From Prochlorococcus marinus XMU1408 (lineage in GTDB: Bacteria; Cyanobacteriota; Cyanobacteriia; PCC-6307; Cyanobiaceae): 64,000 nucleotides of DNA. The position numbers and the translations under genes are program-made. Within the stretch, counting starts at the first letter, position 1; each line of letters starts with the position of its first letter. The notes below the pieces were generated by a model. That model was not told the DNA's origin. It searched no databases and was given only the letters and a program-made list of their open reading frames with translations. The DNA lies in the NCBI RefSeq assembly GCF_003208055.1, contig NZ_QJUE01000002.1, positions 682,001 through 746,000 on the forward strand, given 5' to 3'. Below are positions 55,275 through 62,940 of this stretch, piece after piece.

Positions 55275-55487
55275 ATGGAACAAGTAACTGATGCAATTGG
55301 TAATCCCACAGCACTCTTAGTAGAGAGAATTTTTTGGTTGGTGTTAGGTGCATTTTTAGGACTAGCAATAATTACTTCTTTACTAAGAGGATTAAAAGAA
55401 AGTAAAAACAAAACGACACCAATTTCACCTGATCAATTAGAAAATCTTGCAAAAAAAGCGATCCAACAAAACAGTGATAGCAATTGA
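55275..55487 (+). CDS. Small single-span membrane protein
   Basis: A 70-residue protein: MEQVTDAIGNPTALLVER, a hydrophobic segment (IFWLVLGAFLGLAIITSLL), a basic patch (RGLKESKNK) and a helical C-terminus (LENLAKKAIQQ). Its own gene start lies 94 bases after the terminator at 55158. No family recognised. Confidence 0.6.
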   Translation: MEQVTDAIGNPTALLVERIFWLVLGAFLGLAIITSLLRGLKESKNKTTPISPDQLENLAKKAIQQNSDSN

Positions 55488-55777
55488 TATTGGTTATCAG
55501 ATATTTTTATAGCCACAAACAAATTTACTTATGGTCGTTGGGGCGAGAACCGTACAATCAGCTACCACTGATTAGATGATGAGCATATATGCTTAATACA
55601 TATTCACAAAAACAATGAAATTAGTTCCTTACATATTCATGGCTGTTGCTATCTTCTCAGAAGTTTCAACAATTGCTACGACTCCTATTATCTAATTGAA
55701 TCTCATTAATTGAGTATTCAGACCTAACGCGTTCGGGTGAATACCGACGTTAGATTGTATATAACTGATTTGTATTC
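55488..55777. other. Intergenic region with a 5' leader hairpin
   Basis: A 290-base gap. A 26-codon ORF at 55615-55695 is too weak to call. At 55724-55753 a hairpin with CTAACG/CGTTAG outer arms and CGG/CCG inner arms lies 24 bases before the next gene's start, so it probably folds in that gene's 5' leader. Confidence 0.45.
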
Positions 55778-56038
55778 ATGCTCAAAAAGATATTTAGGGC
55801 TGCTAGTTTTTTAGCTTTGTCTGTTTTTTTAACTTCGACAACTATTTTTTCAGGAATTATTCCTGCAGACGCCGCTCAAATGGGTTCTGATATGAACGAA
55901 GATAACTCTATGGGTATTGTGATCGAAGAGTCTAGTGATGCCTTGGATGGTTCGAAAACTAGTGCTGCCCCAGACCTCGGAGATGATCAAGCGTTTCCTT
56001 TTATCCCAGGTTTTGGTAAAAATTCCGGTAAAGACTGA
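55778..56038 (+). CDS. Putative secreted small protein
   Basis: An 86-residue protein with a basic N-terminus and hydrophobic signal peptide (ASFLALSVFLTSTTIFSG), cleavage probably after A-D-A-A near residue 32. The mature part is acidic with Asp/Ser-rich SDMNEDNSMG and ends FIPGFGKNSGKD. No family recognised. A leader hairpin precedes it. Confidence 0.65.
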   Translation: MLKKIFRAASFLALSVFLTSTTIFSGIIPADAAQMGSDMNEDNSMGIVIEESSDALDGSKTSAAPDLGDDQAFPFIPGFGKNSGKD

Positions 56039-56140
56039 TTATCTTTTTATTGAAAAGTATTGATTGATAATAAATTACTAATTTTTTCGAAAGCTAGAAA
56101 AAATCCACAGTTATAAGAGCTAATTAGCTAAACCATTTTC

Positions 56141-56245
56141 ATGGAAAAATGGGAATCAAAAATAATCATATTTGTTATGTTTGCAGTACTTGCAATTGGG
56201 TCAATCGCGCCATTGATCAGGATGATCAGTGATCGTATTTCTTAA
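56141..56245 (+). CDS. Very small membrane peptide
   Basis: A 34-residue ORF: MEKWESK, then IIIFVMFAVLAIGSIAPLI and a short basic tail (RMISDRIS). The design fits a single-span thylakoid peptide. Not identified. Confidence 0.5.
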   Translation: MEKWESKIIIFVMFAVLAIGSIAPLIRMISDRIS

Positions 56246-56382
56246 GATTGAATTTGATTGGACAGGCTGAGATCATTGGAGTAATTATTTCTAACATGAT
56301 TACTTTTGGCATTTTTAGCTGATTAATTTTTATTTTGCAAAAAATGAAAAAAATGGATTAAATGCTCAAATGGAACAAAAAA

Positions 56383-56408
56383 AAATCTAGAGAAAGATCT
56401 CTAGATTT
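56383..56408 (-). terminator. Rho-independent terminator of the second hli pair
   Basis: AAATCTAGAG (56383-56392) pairs with CTCTAGATTT (56399-56408). On the minus strand the stem is followed by a run of Ts. It lies about 28 bases after the stop of the hli gene at 56436-56732. Confidence 0.85.
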
Positions 56409-56435
56409 ATATGAAGATTGATTTGTTAAAGCTAT

Positions 56436-56732
56436 TTAAAATATGCCAGGAATAATTTGTCCAGTAGTGATATAAGCGCCTAGTAAAGCAATCATTCCGA
56501 TCATTGCCCAACGGCCATTGGTCTTTTCCGCTTCTTCAGGATAGCTGGAATAGTTTTCAACTAATTGAGTTTGTACTTGGGTAGCAAACATGTTTTGCTT
56601 GCCATATTCAGTAATGATCTGGTTAGAAGCAGAACTGTAAGCAGGGATTCCTGTTGGATCAACAGATTGTCCTTCTGATTGATTATCAGTTGGATCTATT
56701 GATTGATCAGAAACTGGGTTACTAGAAGTCAT
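56436..56732 (-). CDS. hli: High-light-inducible protein (HLIP) with extended N-terminus
   Basis: A 98-residue HLIP starting MTSSNPVSDQSIDPTDNQ. A 30-residue extension with two similar segments (QSIDPTDN and QSVDPTGI) precedes SSASNQIITEYGKQN, which matches the gene at 46824-47027. The membrane motif is AEKTNGRWAMIGMIALL and the end TTGQIIPGIF. The duplicated DPT segment appears to be an internal repeat. Start inferred from the paralog. Confidence 0.87.
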   Translation of the reverse strand: MTSSNPVSDQSIDPTDNQSEGQSVDPTGIPAYSSASNQIITEYGKQNMFATQVQTQLVENYSSYPEEAEKTNGRWAMIGMIALLGAYITTGQIIPGIF

Positions 56733-56740
56733 ATAAGAAC

Positions 56741-56848
56741 CTAAAAAATGCCTGGAATAATTTGACCAGTAGTTGCGTAAGCACCGAAAGCAGCAATAAA
56801 GCCGATCATTGCCATCCAACCATTAAACTTTTCTGCTTCTGGAGTCAC
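56741..56848 (-). CDS. hli: High-light-inducible protein (HLIP), minimal form
   Basis: A 35-residue HLIP: V/M-TPEAEKFNGWMAMIGFIAAF with the motif E-x-x-N-G-W, ending TTGQIIPGIF. It matches 47039-47146 at almost every position. The start is GTG at 56848, where the paralog has ATG; the longer open frame upstream has no matching sequence. Confidence 0.85.
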   Translation of the reverse strand: MTPEAEKFNGWMAMIGFIAAFGAYATTGQIIPGIF

Positions 56849-56874
56849 GAGATTAAACTCAAATAATGCGCATG

Positions 56875-56903
56875 AATGTAAAGGAAAAGTAAAGGAATGT
56901 AAA
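56875..56903 (-). promoter_or_regulatory. Candidate HLR1-like sites before the second hli pair
   Basis: On the minus strand TTTACATTCCTTTACTTT (56886-56903) matches the HLR1 consensus with one mismatch in the second half, and another TTTACATT follows at 56875-56882. They lie 27-55 bases upstream of the GTG start. Together with 47161-47199 they suggest that both hli sets share a light/stress regulator. Confidence 0.5.
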
Positions 56904-57013
56904 GGGGTCACCCGTACACAGCAAAAGTTATCAGGGGTATTAGCTGAAGCAATATTTGTTATCCACGGTCTAAAGAACAATTCCACTAACTTTGTTGAAC
57001 TTAATTCAACTAG

Positions 57014-57190
57014 ATGGATTTAATACCTGGTGTAGTTCTTTTCTTTGGAGCCATTGGAACTGTGGCTTTACTTGGTTGGGATACTTTCCAAAATCGTAAG
57101 CCAATTACTAAAGCTGAAATGCAGCAGTCTCGTGGAACTAGAGCAGCTAAGCCACAACAAAAGAGAAGAGGGTTATTTAACAGAGGATAA
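57014..57190 (+). CDS. Small single-span membrane protein
   Basis: A 58-residue protein: MDLIPGVVLFFGAIGTVALLGWDTF, a polar linker and a basic C-terminus (AAKPQQKRRGLFNRG). It is 2 bases upstream of the gene at 57193, so the two are co-transcribed. No family recognised. Confidence 0.65.
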   Translation: MDLIPGVVLFFGAIGTVALLGWDTFQNRKPITKAEMQQSRGTRAAKPQQKRRGLFNRG

Positions 57191-57192
57191 TT

Positions 57193-57369
57193 ATGGGTGA
57201 AATTCAAACATACGCTTCAAACTCAGGAGATTTTAATTTCCTTTTCGTTCTAATTATTGTTGGGACTTATCTTCTTTATGAGGTTGGAAAGGCAATAATG
57301 GACAACAACGATGATGATGACATGGATGGAGGAATGACGATGCGTGTAGCAGATGGAGCACAGGCCTGA
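57193..57369 (+). CDS. Small single-span membrane protein with poly-Asp tail
   Basis: A 58-residue protein: MGEIQTYASNSGDF, a hydrophobic segment (NFLFVLIIVGTYLLY), then NNDDDDMDGGMTMRV and a hydrophobic/polar end. The D-run and G-G-x-x-M elements are shared with 7635-7802 and 54582-54758. It may be a small subunit or assembly factor, but the role is unknown. Confidence 0.65.
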   Translation: MGEIQTYASNSGDFNFLFVLIIVGTYLLYEVGKAIMDNNDDDDMDGGMTMRVADGAQA

Positions 57370-57476
57370 ATTGACTACCAAAACAATATGTACTAATTGA
57401 CAACAAAAATTTGTCGTCTTTAAACAGGTTTAGGGTGAATTGAATCTATAATTAGTCATCTATTTAATTAAAAATT

Positions 57477-57614
57477 TTGAGCGAAGAAAATATCAAAAGA
57501 AAAATAGATGCTTTATTAAAAGAACTTCAGGAGAAAACAGGAGTTTCGGATGAAGAGATGGACGAATTTAAAAAAATAATGGAACTAGCAGATTTTTCAC
57601 AAGACCAAGAATAA
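57477..57614 (+). CDS. Hypothetical small helical protein
   Basis: A 45-residue acidic, helical protein from TTG at 57477 (LSEENIKRKIDALLKELQEKTG, then DEEMDEFKKIMELADF). The heptad-like leucines suggest a coiled coil. The TTG start is inferred because no ATG fits. No family recognised. Confidence 0.45.
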   Translation: MSEENIKRKIDALLKELQEKTGVSDEEMDEFKKIMELADFSQDQE

Positions 57615-57643
57615 TTTATTTAAATGACGGGATGAATGAAGGT

Positions 57644-57808
57644 CTAGCGAGATGCGAGTTTTGACCAAATAAGTAGTACCAACACGTTAAGCAATGCATA
57701 TCCAACAGCAATTTGAAGTTGATAAAAATATCCAACAATCGAAGAGGATCCCACAATAATCAAACTAGTAATAAAATATCTCTTGAAAAATTCACCTAAA
57801 AAAATCAA
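57644..57808 (-). CDS. Small two-span membrane protein (inferred TTG start)
   Basis: A 54-residue ORF with two hydrophobic segments (YFITSLIIVGSSSIVGYFY and AVGYALLNVLVLLIWSKL). There is no ATG; TTG at 57806-57808 begins LIFLGEFFKRY. A chance ORF is possible. Confidence 0.35.
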   Translation of the reverse strand: MIFLGEFFKRYFITSLIIVGSSSIVGYFYQLQIAVGYALLNVLVLLIWSKLASR

Positions 57809-57838
57809 GCACTATAAATATTTAGATTGAAAATTAAA

Positions 57839-57997
57839 TCATGAAAGTCTTATTTGATTTTCAATCGAATAAGCATTGCTTGTGCAGGCCTCATTGCCTG
57901 TAACTTGAGAAACAGCAATAACGAGAAGGCTTAGAGAACCAACTGCTAAAGAAATTGTTCTAATAGCACTGGCTTTCTTAGAGATTTTCTTGCTCAT
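57839..57997 (-). CDS. Small membrane-anchored protein
   Basis: A 52-residue protein from the ATG at 57997: MSKKISKKASAIR, a hydrophobic segment (TISLAVGSLSLLVIAVSQV) and a short tail with one cysteine (GNEACTSNAYSIENQ). It might be a signal anchor. No family recognised. Confidence 0.5.
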   Translation of the reverse strand: MSKKISKKASAIRTISLAVGSLSLLVIAVSQVTGNEACTSNAYSIENQIRLS

Positions 57998-58147
57998 ATC
58001 AAAAAATCTTGATGTAATAAGAATATGATAACTATCCAAGCATAAAAGAGTATCCATTGATACCTACTAGAAATAATTACCTAAAAATTATTAGAACAAT
58101 TCTGAATAGAGCTAAATCAATTGGAAACTAGATTTAAATTAATTGCT

Positions 58148-58477
58148 TTATTTACAAACTTGCGATGGTTGTTGCGAGCTTTCTTTTAACAGTTCAATCC
58201 AATCTTGCAAAGAATTTAATGAGTCAATATTCAATTGGTAATAAACCCATCTACCAGTTTGCCTATCGGTAATCAAACCTGCGTCTTTTAAAACTTTTAA
58301 ATGAAAAGATATTTTCGATTGCGCCAATCCAATTTCATTAATCAAATCACAAACACATCGCTCTCCTCCTGAAAGAGACTCAATGATTTGCAATCGCAAT
58401 GGATCAGATAAAGCTTTTAGCAATTTCCTGGCCATTGCATTTTCAAGAACTACTTCGCTCTTTATCGCTGTGGCCAT
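58148..58477 (-). CDS. arsR: ArsR family transcriptional repressor
   Basis: A 109-residue winged-helix repressor. The first helices (LLKALSDPLRLQIIESL) lead to RCVCDLINEIG, where Cys41 and Cys43 form the As(III)-sensing C-V-C pair; a third cysteine near the C-terminus (QVCK) may complete the site. The recognition helix is SKISFHLKVLKDAGLI. The ATG at 58477 is used; a GTG codon just upstream is less likely. It is divergent from gapdh and arsJ and presumably controls them. Confidence 0.93.
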   Translation of the reverse strand: MATAIKSEVVLENAMARKLLKALSDPLRLQIIESLSGGERCVCDLINEIGLAQSKISFHLKVLKDAGLITDRQTGRWVYYQLNIDSLNSLQDWIELLKESSQQPSQVCK

Positions 58478-58546
58478 CACAGAAGGAAAAATATAATCAC
58501 ATGATAAAACAAACTTCAGAAAAGGCTTGCATCGACAAACCTCTAT

Positions 58547-58566
58547 ATATCAATATAAATTGATAT
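58547..58566. promoter_or_regulatory. Candidate ArsR operator
   Basis: The sequence ATATCAAT-ATAA-ATTGATAT (58547-58566) is a perfect 8-base inverted repeat with a 4-base spacer, a form typical of ArsR/SmtB operators (ATCAA-N6-TTGAT). It lies between the divergent arsR and GAPDH genes, 50 bases before the GAPDH ATG. Confidence 0.8.
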
Positions 58567-58615
58567 GAGGAATCTTATCCTTTATTGATTCACTCAATCA
58601 ACTCAATTACAGGTT

Positions 58616-59641
58616 ATGCGAATCGGTATTAATGGTTTCGGTCGAATAGGACGACTTGTTCTTCGAGCGATCTGGGGTAGAGAAAAAATCGAGATTACAC
58701 ATATCAACGATCCATTGGGTGATGCAAAGGGAGCTGCGCATTTAGTTGAATTTGATTCAGTACATGGTCGATGGAACAAAGCAATAAGCAACGACCAAAA
58801 CAACCTGAGTATTGAAGGTCAACCAATATCTTTTTCTCAAGAAAGTGATTTCACAAAAGTCCCATGGAAGGAAAAAGGAATAGAACTAATTCTCGAATGT
58901 TCAGGAAAATTCAAAACCCCTCAAACATTAAATCCATATTTCGATACTCTTGGAATGAAAAGAGTTGTCGTTGCATGTCCTGTTAAAGGTGAAATACAGG
59001 GAGAGGATGCTCTAAATATCGTCTACGGTATTAATCATGATTTATATGAGCCCAATAAACATCGCTTAGTAACAGCAGCATCCTGCACAACTAATTGCTT
59101 AGCTCCAGTCGTTAAGGTCGTTAATCAAACCTTTGGTATTAAGCATGGAAGCATCACTACACTCCATGACCTTACAAATACTCAGGTAATCGTTGATTCA
59201 TTTAAGCCAGATTTAAGAAGAGCCAGAAGCGGATCACAAAGCTTAATTCCAACAACGACAGGATCAGCAAAAGCGATAGGGATGATATTCCCTGAATTAC
59301 AAGGAAAATTAAATGGCCATGCAGTTCGAGTTCCTATCCTCAATGGATCTTTAACTGATGCTGTATTTGAATTAGAGAAAGAGGTAACGCAAGAAGAAGT
59401 CAATTATGTGTTCAAAGAAGCTTCAGAAGGAGAGCTAAAAGGAATACTTGGTTACGAAGAAAAGCCACTTGTATCAATCGATTATGTCAATGACTCGAGA
59501 AGTTCAATCATTGATGCTCTCTCAACCATGGTGGTCAATAAAACTCAACTGAAAGTCTATATTTGGTATGACAATGAATGGGGTTATAGCTGTCGAATGG
59601 CAGATCTCGTTTGCCATGTAATAAATCTCGAAAAAGGCTAA
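58616..59641 (+). CDS. ArsJ-associated glyceraldehyde-3-phosphate dehydrogenase
   Basis: A 341-residue GAPDH. The NAD-binding motif is [14 protein letters not shown] at residues 3-16 and the catalytic cysteine lies in [10 protein letters not shown] near 152. Paired with ArsJ, this enzyme uses arsenate in place of phosphate to make 1-arseno-3-phosphoglycerate, which ArsJ exports. The metabolic GAPDH is expected elsewhere in the genome. Located 10 bases upstream of arsJ and divergent from arsR. Confidence 0.93.
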   Translation: MRIGINGFGRIGRLVLRAIWGREKIEITHINDPLGDAKGAAHLVEFDSVHGRWNKAISNDQNNLSIEGQPISFSQESDFTKVPWKEKGIELILECSGKFKTPQTLNPYFDTLGMKRVVVACPVKGEIQGEDALNIVYGINHDLYEPNKHRLVTAASCTTNCLAPVVKVVNQTFGIKHGSITTLHDLTNTQVIVDSFKPDLRRARSGSQSLIPTTTGSAKAIGMIFPELQGKLNGHAVRVPILNGSLTDAVFELEKEVTQEEVNYVFKEASEGELKGILGYEEKPLVSIDYVNDSRSSIIDALSTMVVNKTQLKVYIWYDNEWGYSCRMADLVCHVINLEKG

Positions 59642-59651
59642 AAATAAAAAC

Positions 59652-60914
59652 ATGCGATTAACGGCATTGCAACAATATGGAATCGTAACGACCAACTATT
59701 GGGCATTCACACTGACAGATGGTGCTCTAAGAATGCTAGTGATTTTTCACTTTCATAGCCTTGGATATACAACATTAGAAATTGCATTCTTATTCCTTTT
59801 TTATGAGTTTTTTGGCGTCATCACTAATCTCTATGGAGGTTGGATAGGAGCAAGGTATGGATTACGTCTAACACTTTGGGTAGGAACCCTTTTACAAATC
59901 GGCGCCTTATTGATGTTGATACCCGTTTCAAGTGGTTGGTCGAAACTTTTGAGTGTCATTCATGTCATGGTTGCGCAAGCGATTAGTGGTATAGCAAAAG
60001 ATCTCAATAAGATGAGTGCTAAAAGTGCCATCAAAACTGTCGTTCCAGACTCCTCAGAAGAAGATGGTGGAAATAATCAATTATTTAAATGGGTAGCCAT
60101 CTTAACTGGTTCAAAAAATGCACTCAAAGGAGTTGGCTTCTTTCTTGGTGGACTTTTGCTTACAAGTTTTGGATTTAATAAAGCAGTTGAATTAATGGCT
60201 ATCGGTTTAGGTCTGTCATTTCTAATGACATTAATTTTGCCTGGAGATATTGGACAGATGAAAAGCAAACCCATCTTAAAAGACTTATTCTCTAAATCTC
60301 AAGGGATCAACGTCCTATCTGTTGCACGTTTTTTTCTCTTTGGAGCAAGAGATGTATGGTTCGTCGTAGCACTTCCTGTTTTTCTTGAAACGTATCTAAA
60401 TTGGAATTTTTCTGAGATTGGAGCGTTCCTAGGATTGTGGGTTATTGGTTATGGCTTTATCCAAGCTTTTGCACCGTCTTTAAGAAATTTATGGGGAAAT
60501 AAAACAAGTCCAGGAGTCTCTTCTGTTCAATTTTGGAGTGCTGTCTTAACTGCGATACCTGCGCTAATAGCAATAGCACTATGGCGACAAAGCAATCCAG
60601 AAATAGCAATTACAGCTGGATTGATATTATTTGGGTTCATTTTTGCAATGAACTCATCAATACATTCATATATGGTTCTTGCTTATACGGACAAGGAAAA
60701 CGTGAGTCTAAATGTAGGCTTCTATTACATGGCAAATGCGGCAGGAAGACTGATTGGTACTCTCCTATCAGGAGTTTTATTCATGCTTGGAACTAATGCC
60801 TCTATAGGAATGCAACTATGTTTATGGTGTTCAAGCCTATTTGTATTTATCTCATTGTTGACTAGTTTACGACTACCTCCAGTATCAAGGACAAAAGCTA
60901 TAAAAAATTCCTAA
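59652..60914 (+). CDS. arsJ: ArsJ organoarsenical efflux MFS transporter
   Basis: A 420-residue major facilitator protein with 12 predicted spans. The N-terminus YWAFTLTDGALRMLVIFHFHSLGYTTLEIAFLFLFYEFFG is an ArsJ hallmark, and the first loop (GGWIGARYG) is preserved. ArsJ effluxes 1-arseno-3-phosphoglycerate, which then breaks down to arsenate outside. Encoded in an operon with the GAPDH and opposite arsR. Confidence 0.92.
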   Translation: MRLTALQQYGIVTTNYWAFTLTDGALRMLVIFHFHSLGYTTLEIAFLFLFYEFFGVITNLYGGWIGARYGLRLTLWVGTLLQIGALLMLIPVSSGWSKLLSVIHVMVAQAISGIAKDLNKMSAKSAIKTVVPDSSEEDGGNNQLFKWVAILTGSKNALKGVGFFLGGLLLTSFGFNKAVELMAIGLGLSFLMTLILPGDIGQMKSKPILKDLFSKSQGINVLSVARFFLFGARDVWFVVALPVFLETYLNWNFSEIGAFLGLWVIGYGFIQAFAPSLRNLWGNKTSPGVSSVQFWSAVLTAIPALIAIALWRQSNPEIAITAGLILFGFIFAMNSSIHSYMVLAYTDKENVSLNVGFYYMANAAGRLIGTLLSGVLFMLGTNASIGMQLCLWCSSLFVFISLLTSLRLPPVSRTKAIKNS

Positions 60915-60955
60915 GACCTTCAATTAAAAAAATTAAATATCAAGGGAAAGAAGGA

Positions 60956-61153
60956 CTACTGAACCTCTGATTCTCTGTCATATTCAAGTCCAACTTCATT
61001 CATCCAAGCTGATTTCGTTTTACAGTTTTTACCATGCTCAGCTAGATGTAATCCCTCAATCGAAATAAATAAAACTAGTAGTGAAACTGGAATCCACCAG
61101 ATGGGTGATCCAACTATTTCCTTCCAATTATTCATTGATTCTTTTTTTTTCAT
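60956..61153 (-). CDS. Small single-span membrane protein
   Basis: A 65-residue protein: a charged N-terminus (MKKKESMNNWKEIVGSP), a hydrophobic segment (IWWIPVSLLVLFISIEGL) and a polar C-terminus with one cysteine. Convergent with arsJ (41 bases). No family recognised. Confidence 0.55.
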   Translation of the reverse strand: MKKKESMNNWKEIVGSPIWWIPVSLLVLFISIEGLHLAEHGKNCKTKSAWMNEVGLEYDRESEVQ

Positions 61154-61210
61154 ATTAAAGAGCTTTTTTAAGCTTAAGTTAAGAAGTTACTAGCAAGCAA
61201 AAAAAGACAA

Positions 61211-61237
61211 AAAAAAGGAGGCTATTGCCTCCTTTTT
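61211..61237 (-). terminator. Rho-independent terminator of pstS
   Basis: AAAAAAGGAGGC (61211-61222) pairs with GCCTCCTTTTT (61227-61237). Read on the minus strand, the stem is followed by a long T-run. It lies about 20 bases after the pstS stop. Confidence 0.9.
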
Positions 61238-61255
61238 AATTTATAAGGAATTAAT

Positions 61256-62227
61256 TCACTTACCAATACGCTTTACAGCAGCGCGAGACTTGGAAAGAAT
61301 ATCACCTTTTAGAGGAACAAAGCCAAGAGAAGGAGCCTTAGCCTGGGCTTTATCACTTAGCAAGTAGTTAAGTGATTCTTGGACGGCTTTAGTATTTCTA
61401 CCATTACCAGTCTCGTAAGCAAGAATCCATGTAAGCGTAGCGATTGGATATGCACCCTTAGCTTTTGGGTTAGGATTTTTACCAGCTAAATTTTTATCTA
61501 GTTTTATACCATTAAGAGCTTTTGCTCCTGCTTCTGTTGTTGGCTTTAAAAACTCACCAGATAAATTTTGAAGAGCGGCAGGTTTAATTACACCTCTAAT
61601 ATATGACTGGTTTACATAACCAATTGCACCAGGAGTATTACGAATTACGCCTGCAACACCTGCGTTACCTTTTCCACCAACACCAGCAGGCCAAGCAATA
61701 GATTTACCTGTTCCTAAATTCCATGTCTTAGAGAAAGCTTGCATAGAGTTTGAAAAAGCCTTGGTTGTACCGGAGCCATCAGAGCGATGTGCCCATGTCA
61801 TTTTTCCTGCAGGACAACCAACTTCTTTCCAATTTGAGATTTTACCCATAGCAACGCGAACAGCTTGCTCTTGAGTAAGTTTAAGATCGCAGTCATAGTT
61901 GTATCCAAAGGCAATTGTTCCACCAACCATTGGGATTTGGACTAATCCACGAGTAACTTTTGCAATATCTGTTGCTTTCATTGGATCATCAGAAGCACCG
62001 AAGTTAACGGTTTCATCAATGAAAGCTTTACGGCCAGAACCTGAACCAACAGCTTGATAGTTGACTCGAGGTCCACCTTCTTTAGCTAAATCAGAAAACC
62101 AACGAGTGTAGATTTTAGCGGGAAAGGATGCACCTGCTCCACTAAGACGACTAGCTGCATTTGCGGACATGCCTGCGCCCACTGCAAGCAAAGAAGTAAA
62201 GATGAGGGCCTTCTTAGCGAAGGTCAT
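61256..62227 (-). CDS. pstS: Phosphate ABC transporter substrate-binding protein PstS
   Basis: A 323-residue periplasmic phosphate-binding protein. A signal peptide (MTFAKKALIFTSLLAVGAGMSANA) precedes the mature start SRLSGAGASFPAKIYTRWF. The phosphate contacts include VGSGSGRKAF near 60-69 and HRSDGSGTTKAF near 150. It delivers phosphate to PstCAB at low concentrations; PstS is strongly induced by phosphate limitation in Prochlorococcus. It is a single gene with its own terminator; pstCAB is not in the window. Confidence 0.95.
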   Translation of the reverse strand: MTFAKKALIFTSLLAVGAGMSANAASRLSGAGASFPAKIYTRWFSDLAKEGGPRVNYQAVGSGSGRKAFIDETVNFGASDDPMKATDIAKVTRGLVQIPMVGGTIAFGYNYDCDLKLTQEQAVRVAMGKISNWKEVGCPAGKMTWAHRSDGSGTTKAFSNSMQAFSKTWNLGTGKSIAWPAGVGGKGNAGVAGVIRNTPGAIGYVNQSYIRGVIKPAALQNLSGEFLKPTTEAGAKALNGIKLDKNLAGKNPNPKAKGAYPIATLTWILAYETGNGRNTKAVQESLNYLLSDKAQAKAPSLGFVPLKGDILSKSRAAVKRIGK

Positions 62228-62330
62228 GAGGCCTAATAAAAAACTTGCTCTTATTTCATAGCATCTAATTGATCAAAATATTTGTCATTAGAAATCAAAT
62301 TAGCAATTCATCAATTTTTCTTGATCTATT

Positions 62331-62359
62331 CTTAACCTTTCGATTAACCAAGATTAATT
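62331..62359. promoter_or_regulatory. Candidate Pho-box-like direct repeats upstream of pstS
   Basis: The plus strand has CTTAACC at 62331, ATTAACC at 62343 and ATTAATT at 62353, roughly 10-12 bases apart. Cyanobacterial Pho boxes are repeats of the form (C/T)TTAACC(T/A) at 11-base spacing. The spacing is imperfect and the orientation is opposite to pstS, so the support is modest. Confidence 0.4.
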
Positions 62360-62442
62360 TACTTTTTAAAAAAGAATTAACTCAAAATAACGCGAATTTT
62401 CTAGTTGATATGTCCTAATGTGCCTTGATAGCCCTATCCAGT

Positions 62443-62586
62443 ATGCAAATTAATTTTCGTAAGAAATTAATTAGAACAGTGGTTTTAACTTGCTCAATTA
62501 TTTTTTGCATGGGTTACTATTTCGATCAATATCCAAACCATGAAATCCGGAAACAGATATCAACAGATGGATTATTAATGGATTAA
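62443..62586 (+). CDS. Small single-span membrane protein
   Basis: A 47-residue protein: basic N-terminus (MQINFRKKLIR), hydrophobic segment (TVVLTCSIIFCMGYYF) and polar tail (DQYPNHEIRKQ). It is divergent from pstS and might share its regulatory region. No family recognised. Confidence 0.5.
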   Translation: MQINFRKKLIRTVVLTCSIIFCMGYYFDQYPNHEIRKQISTDGLLMD

Positions 62587-62682
62587 ATATAGGTATGGAG
62601 AAATAAAACGACTTAAAGATATTAGAGAAAGTATCAACTAAAATTATAAAAGTGCTAATTAATACCTCTACAAAGAAAGAAG

Positions 62683-62913
62683 ATGAGATGGCCACCGAAT
62701 GCAGCTTGGACCTCAGCCGTAAAAAGAGAAGGTTATCGACATTTTGAAGTTAAAAGCTATGGAGGCAAAAAAGATGAACGGTGGGTAGAACTATTTCCAG
62801 TTAACAACAACGAAATTCTTATAAGAGTTCCATGGTCGGAATTAAAAACATATTCAAAGTGGACGAGTGGATGGCTTCAGTTGCCAAAAGATGAAGATTG
62901 CGATGGCAACTAA
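62683..62913 (+). CDS. Trp-rich small protein (TIGR02450-like)
   Basis: A 76-residue soluble protein with six tryptophans. The sequence RHFEVKSYGGKKDERWVELFPV, VPWSELKTYSKWTSGWLQLP matches a cyanobacterial Trp-rich family I recall as TIGR02450. The role is unknown. It is close to copy B of the duplicated element (27 bases). Confidence 0.75.
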   Translation: MRWPPNAAWTSAVKREGYRHFEVKSYGGKKDERWVELFPVNNNEILIRVPWSELKTYSKWTSGWLQLPKDEDCDGN

Positions 62914-62940
62914 TCTTTAGAGAAAATAAAAAACAGCTAT

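Noticed and set aside
55615-55695. 26-residue ORF (MKLVPYIFMAVAIFSEV)
   Set aside because: Membrane-like but too short, in a gap that already contains a leader hairpin; kept only as a note.
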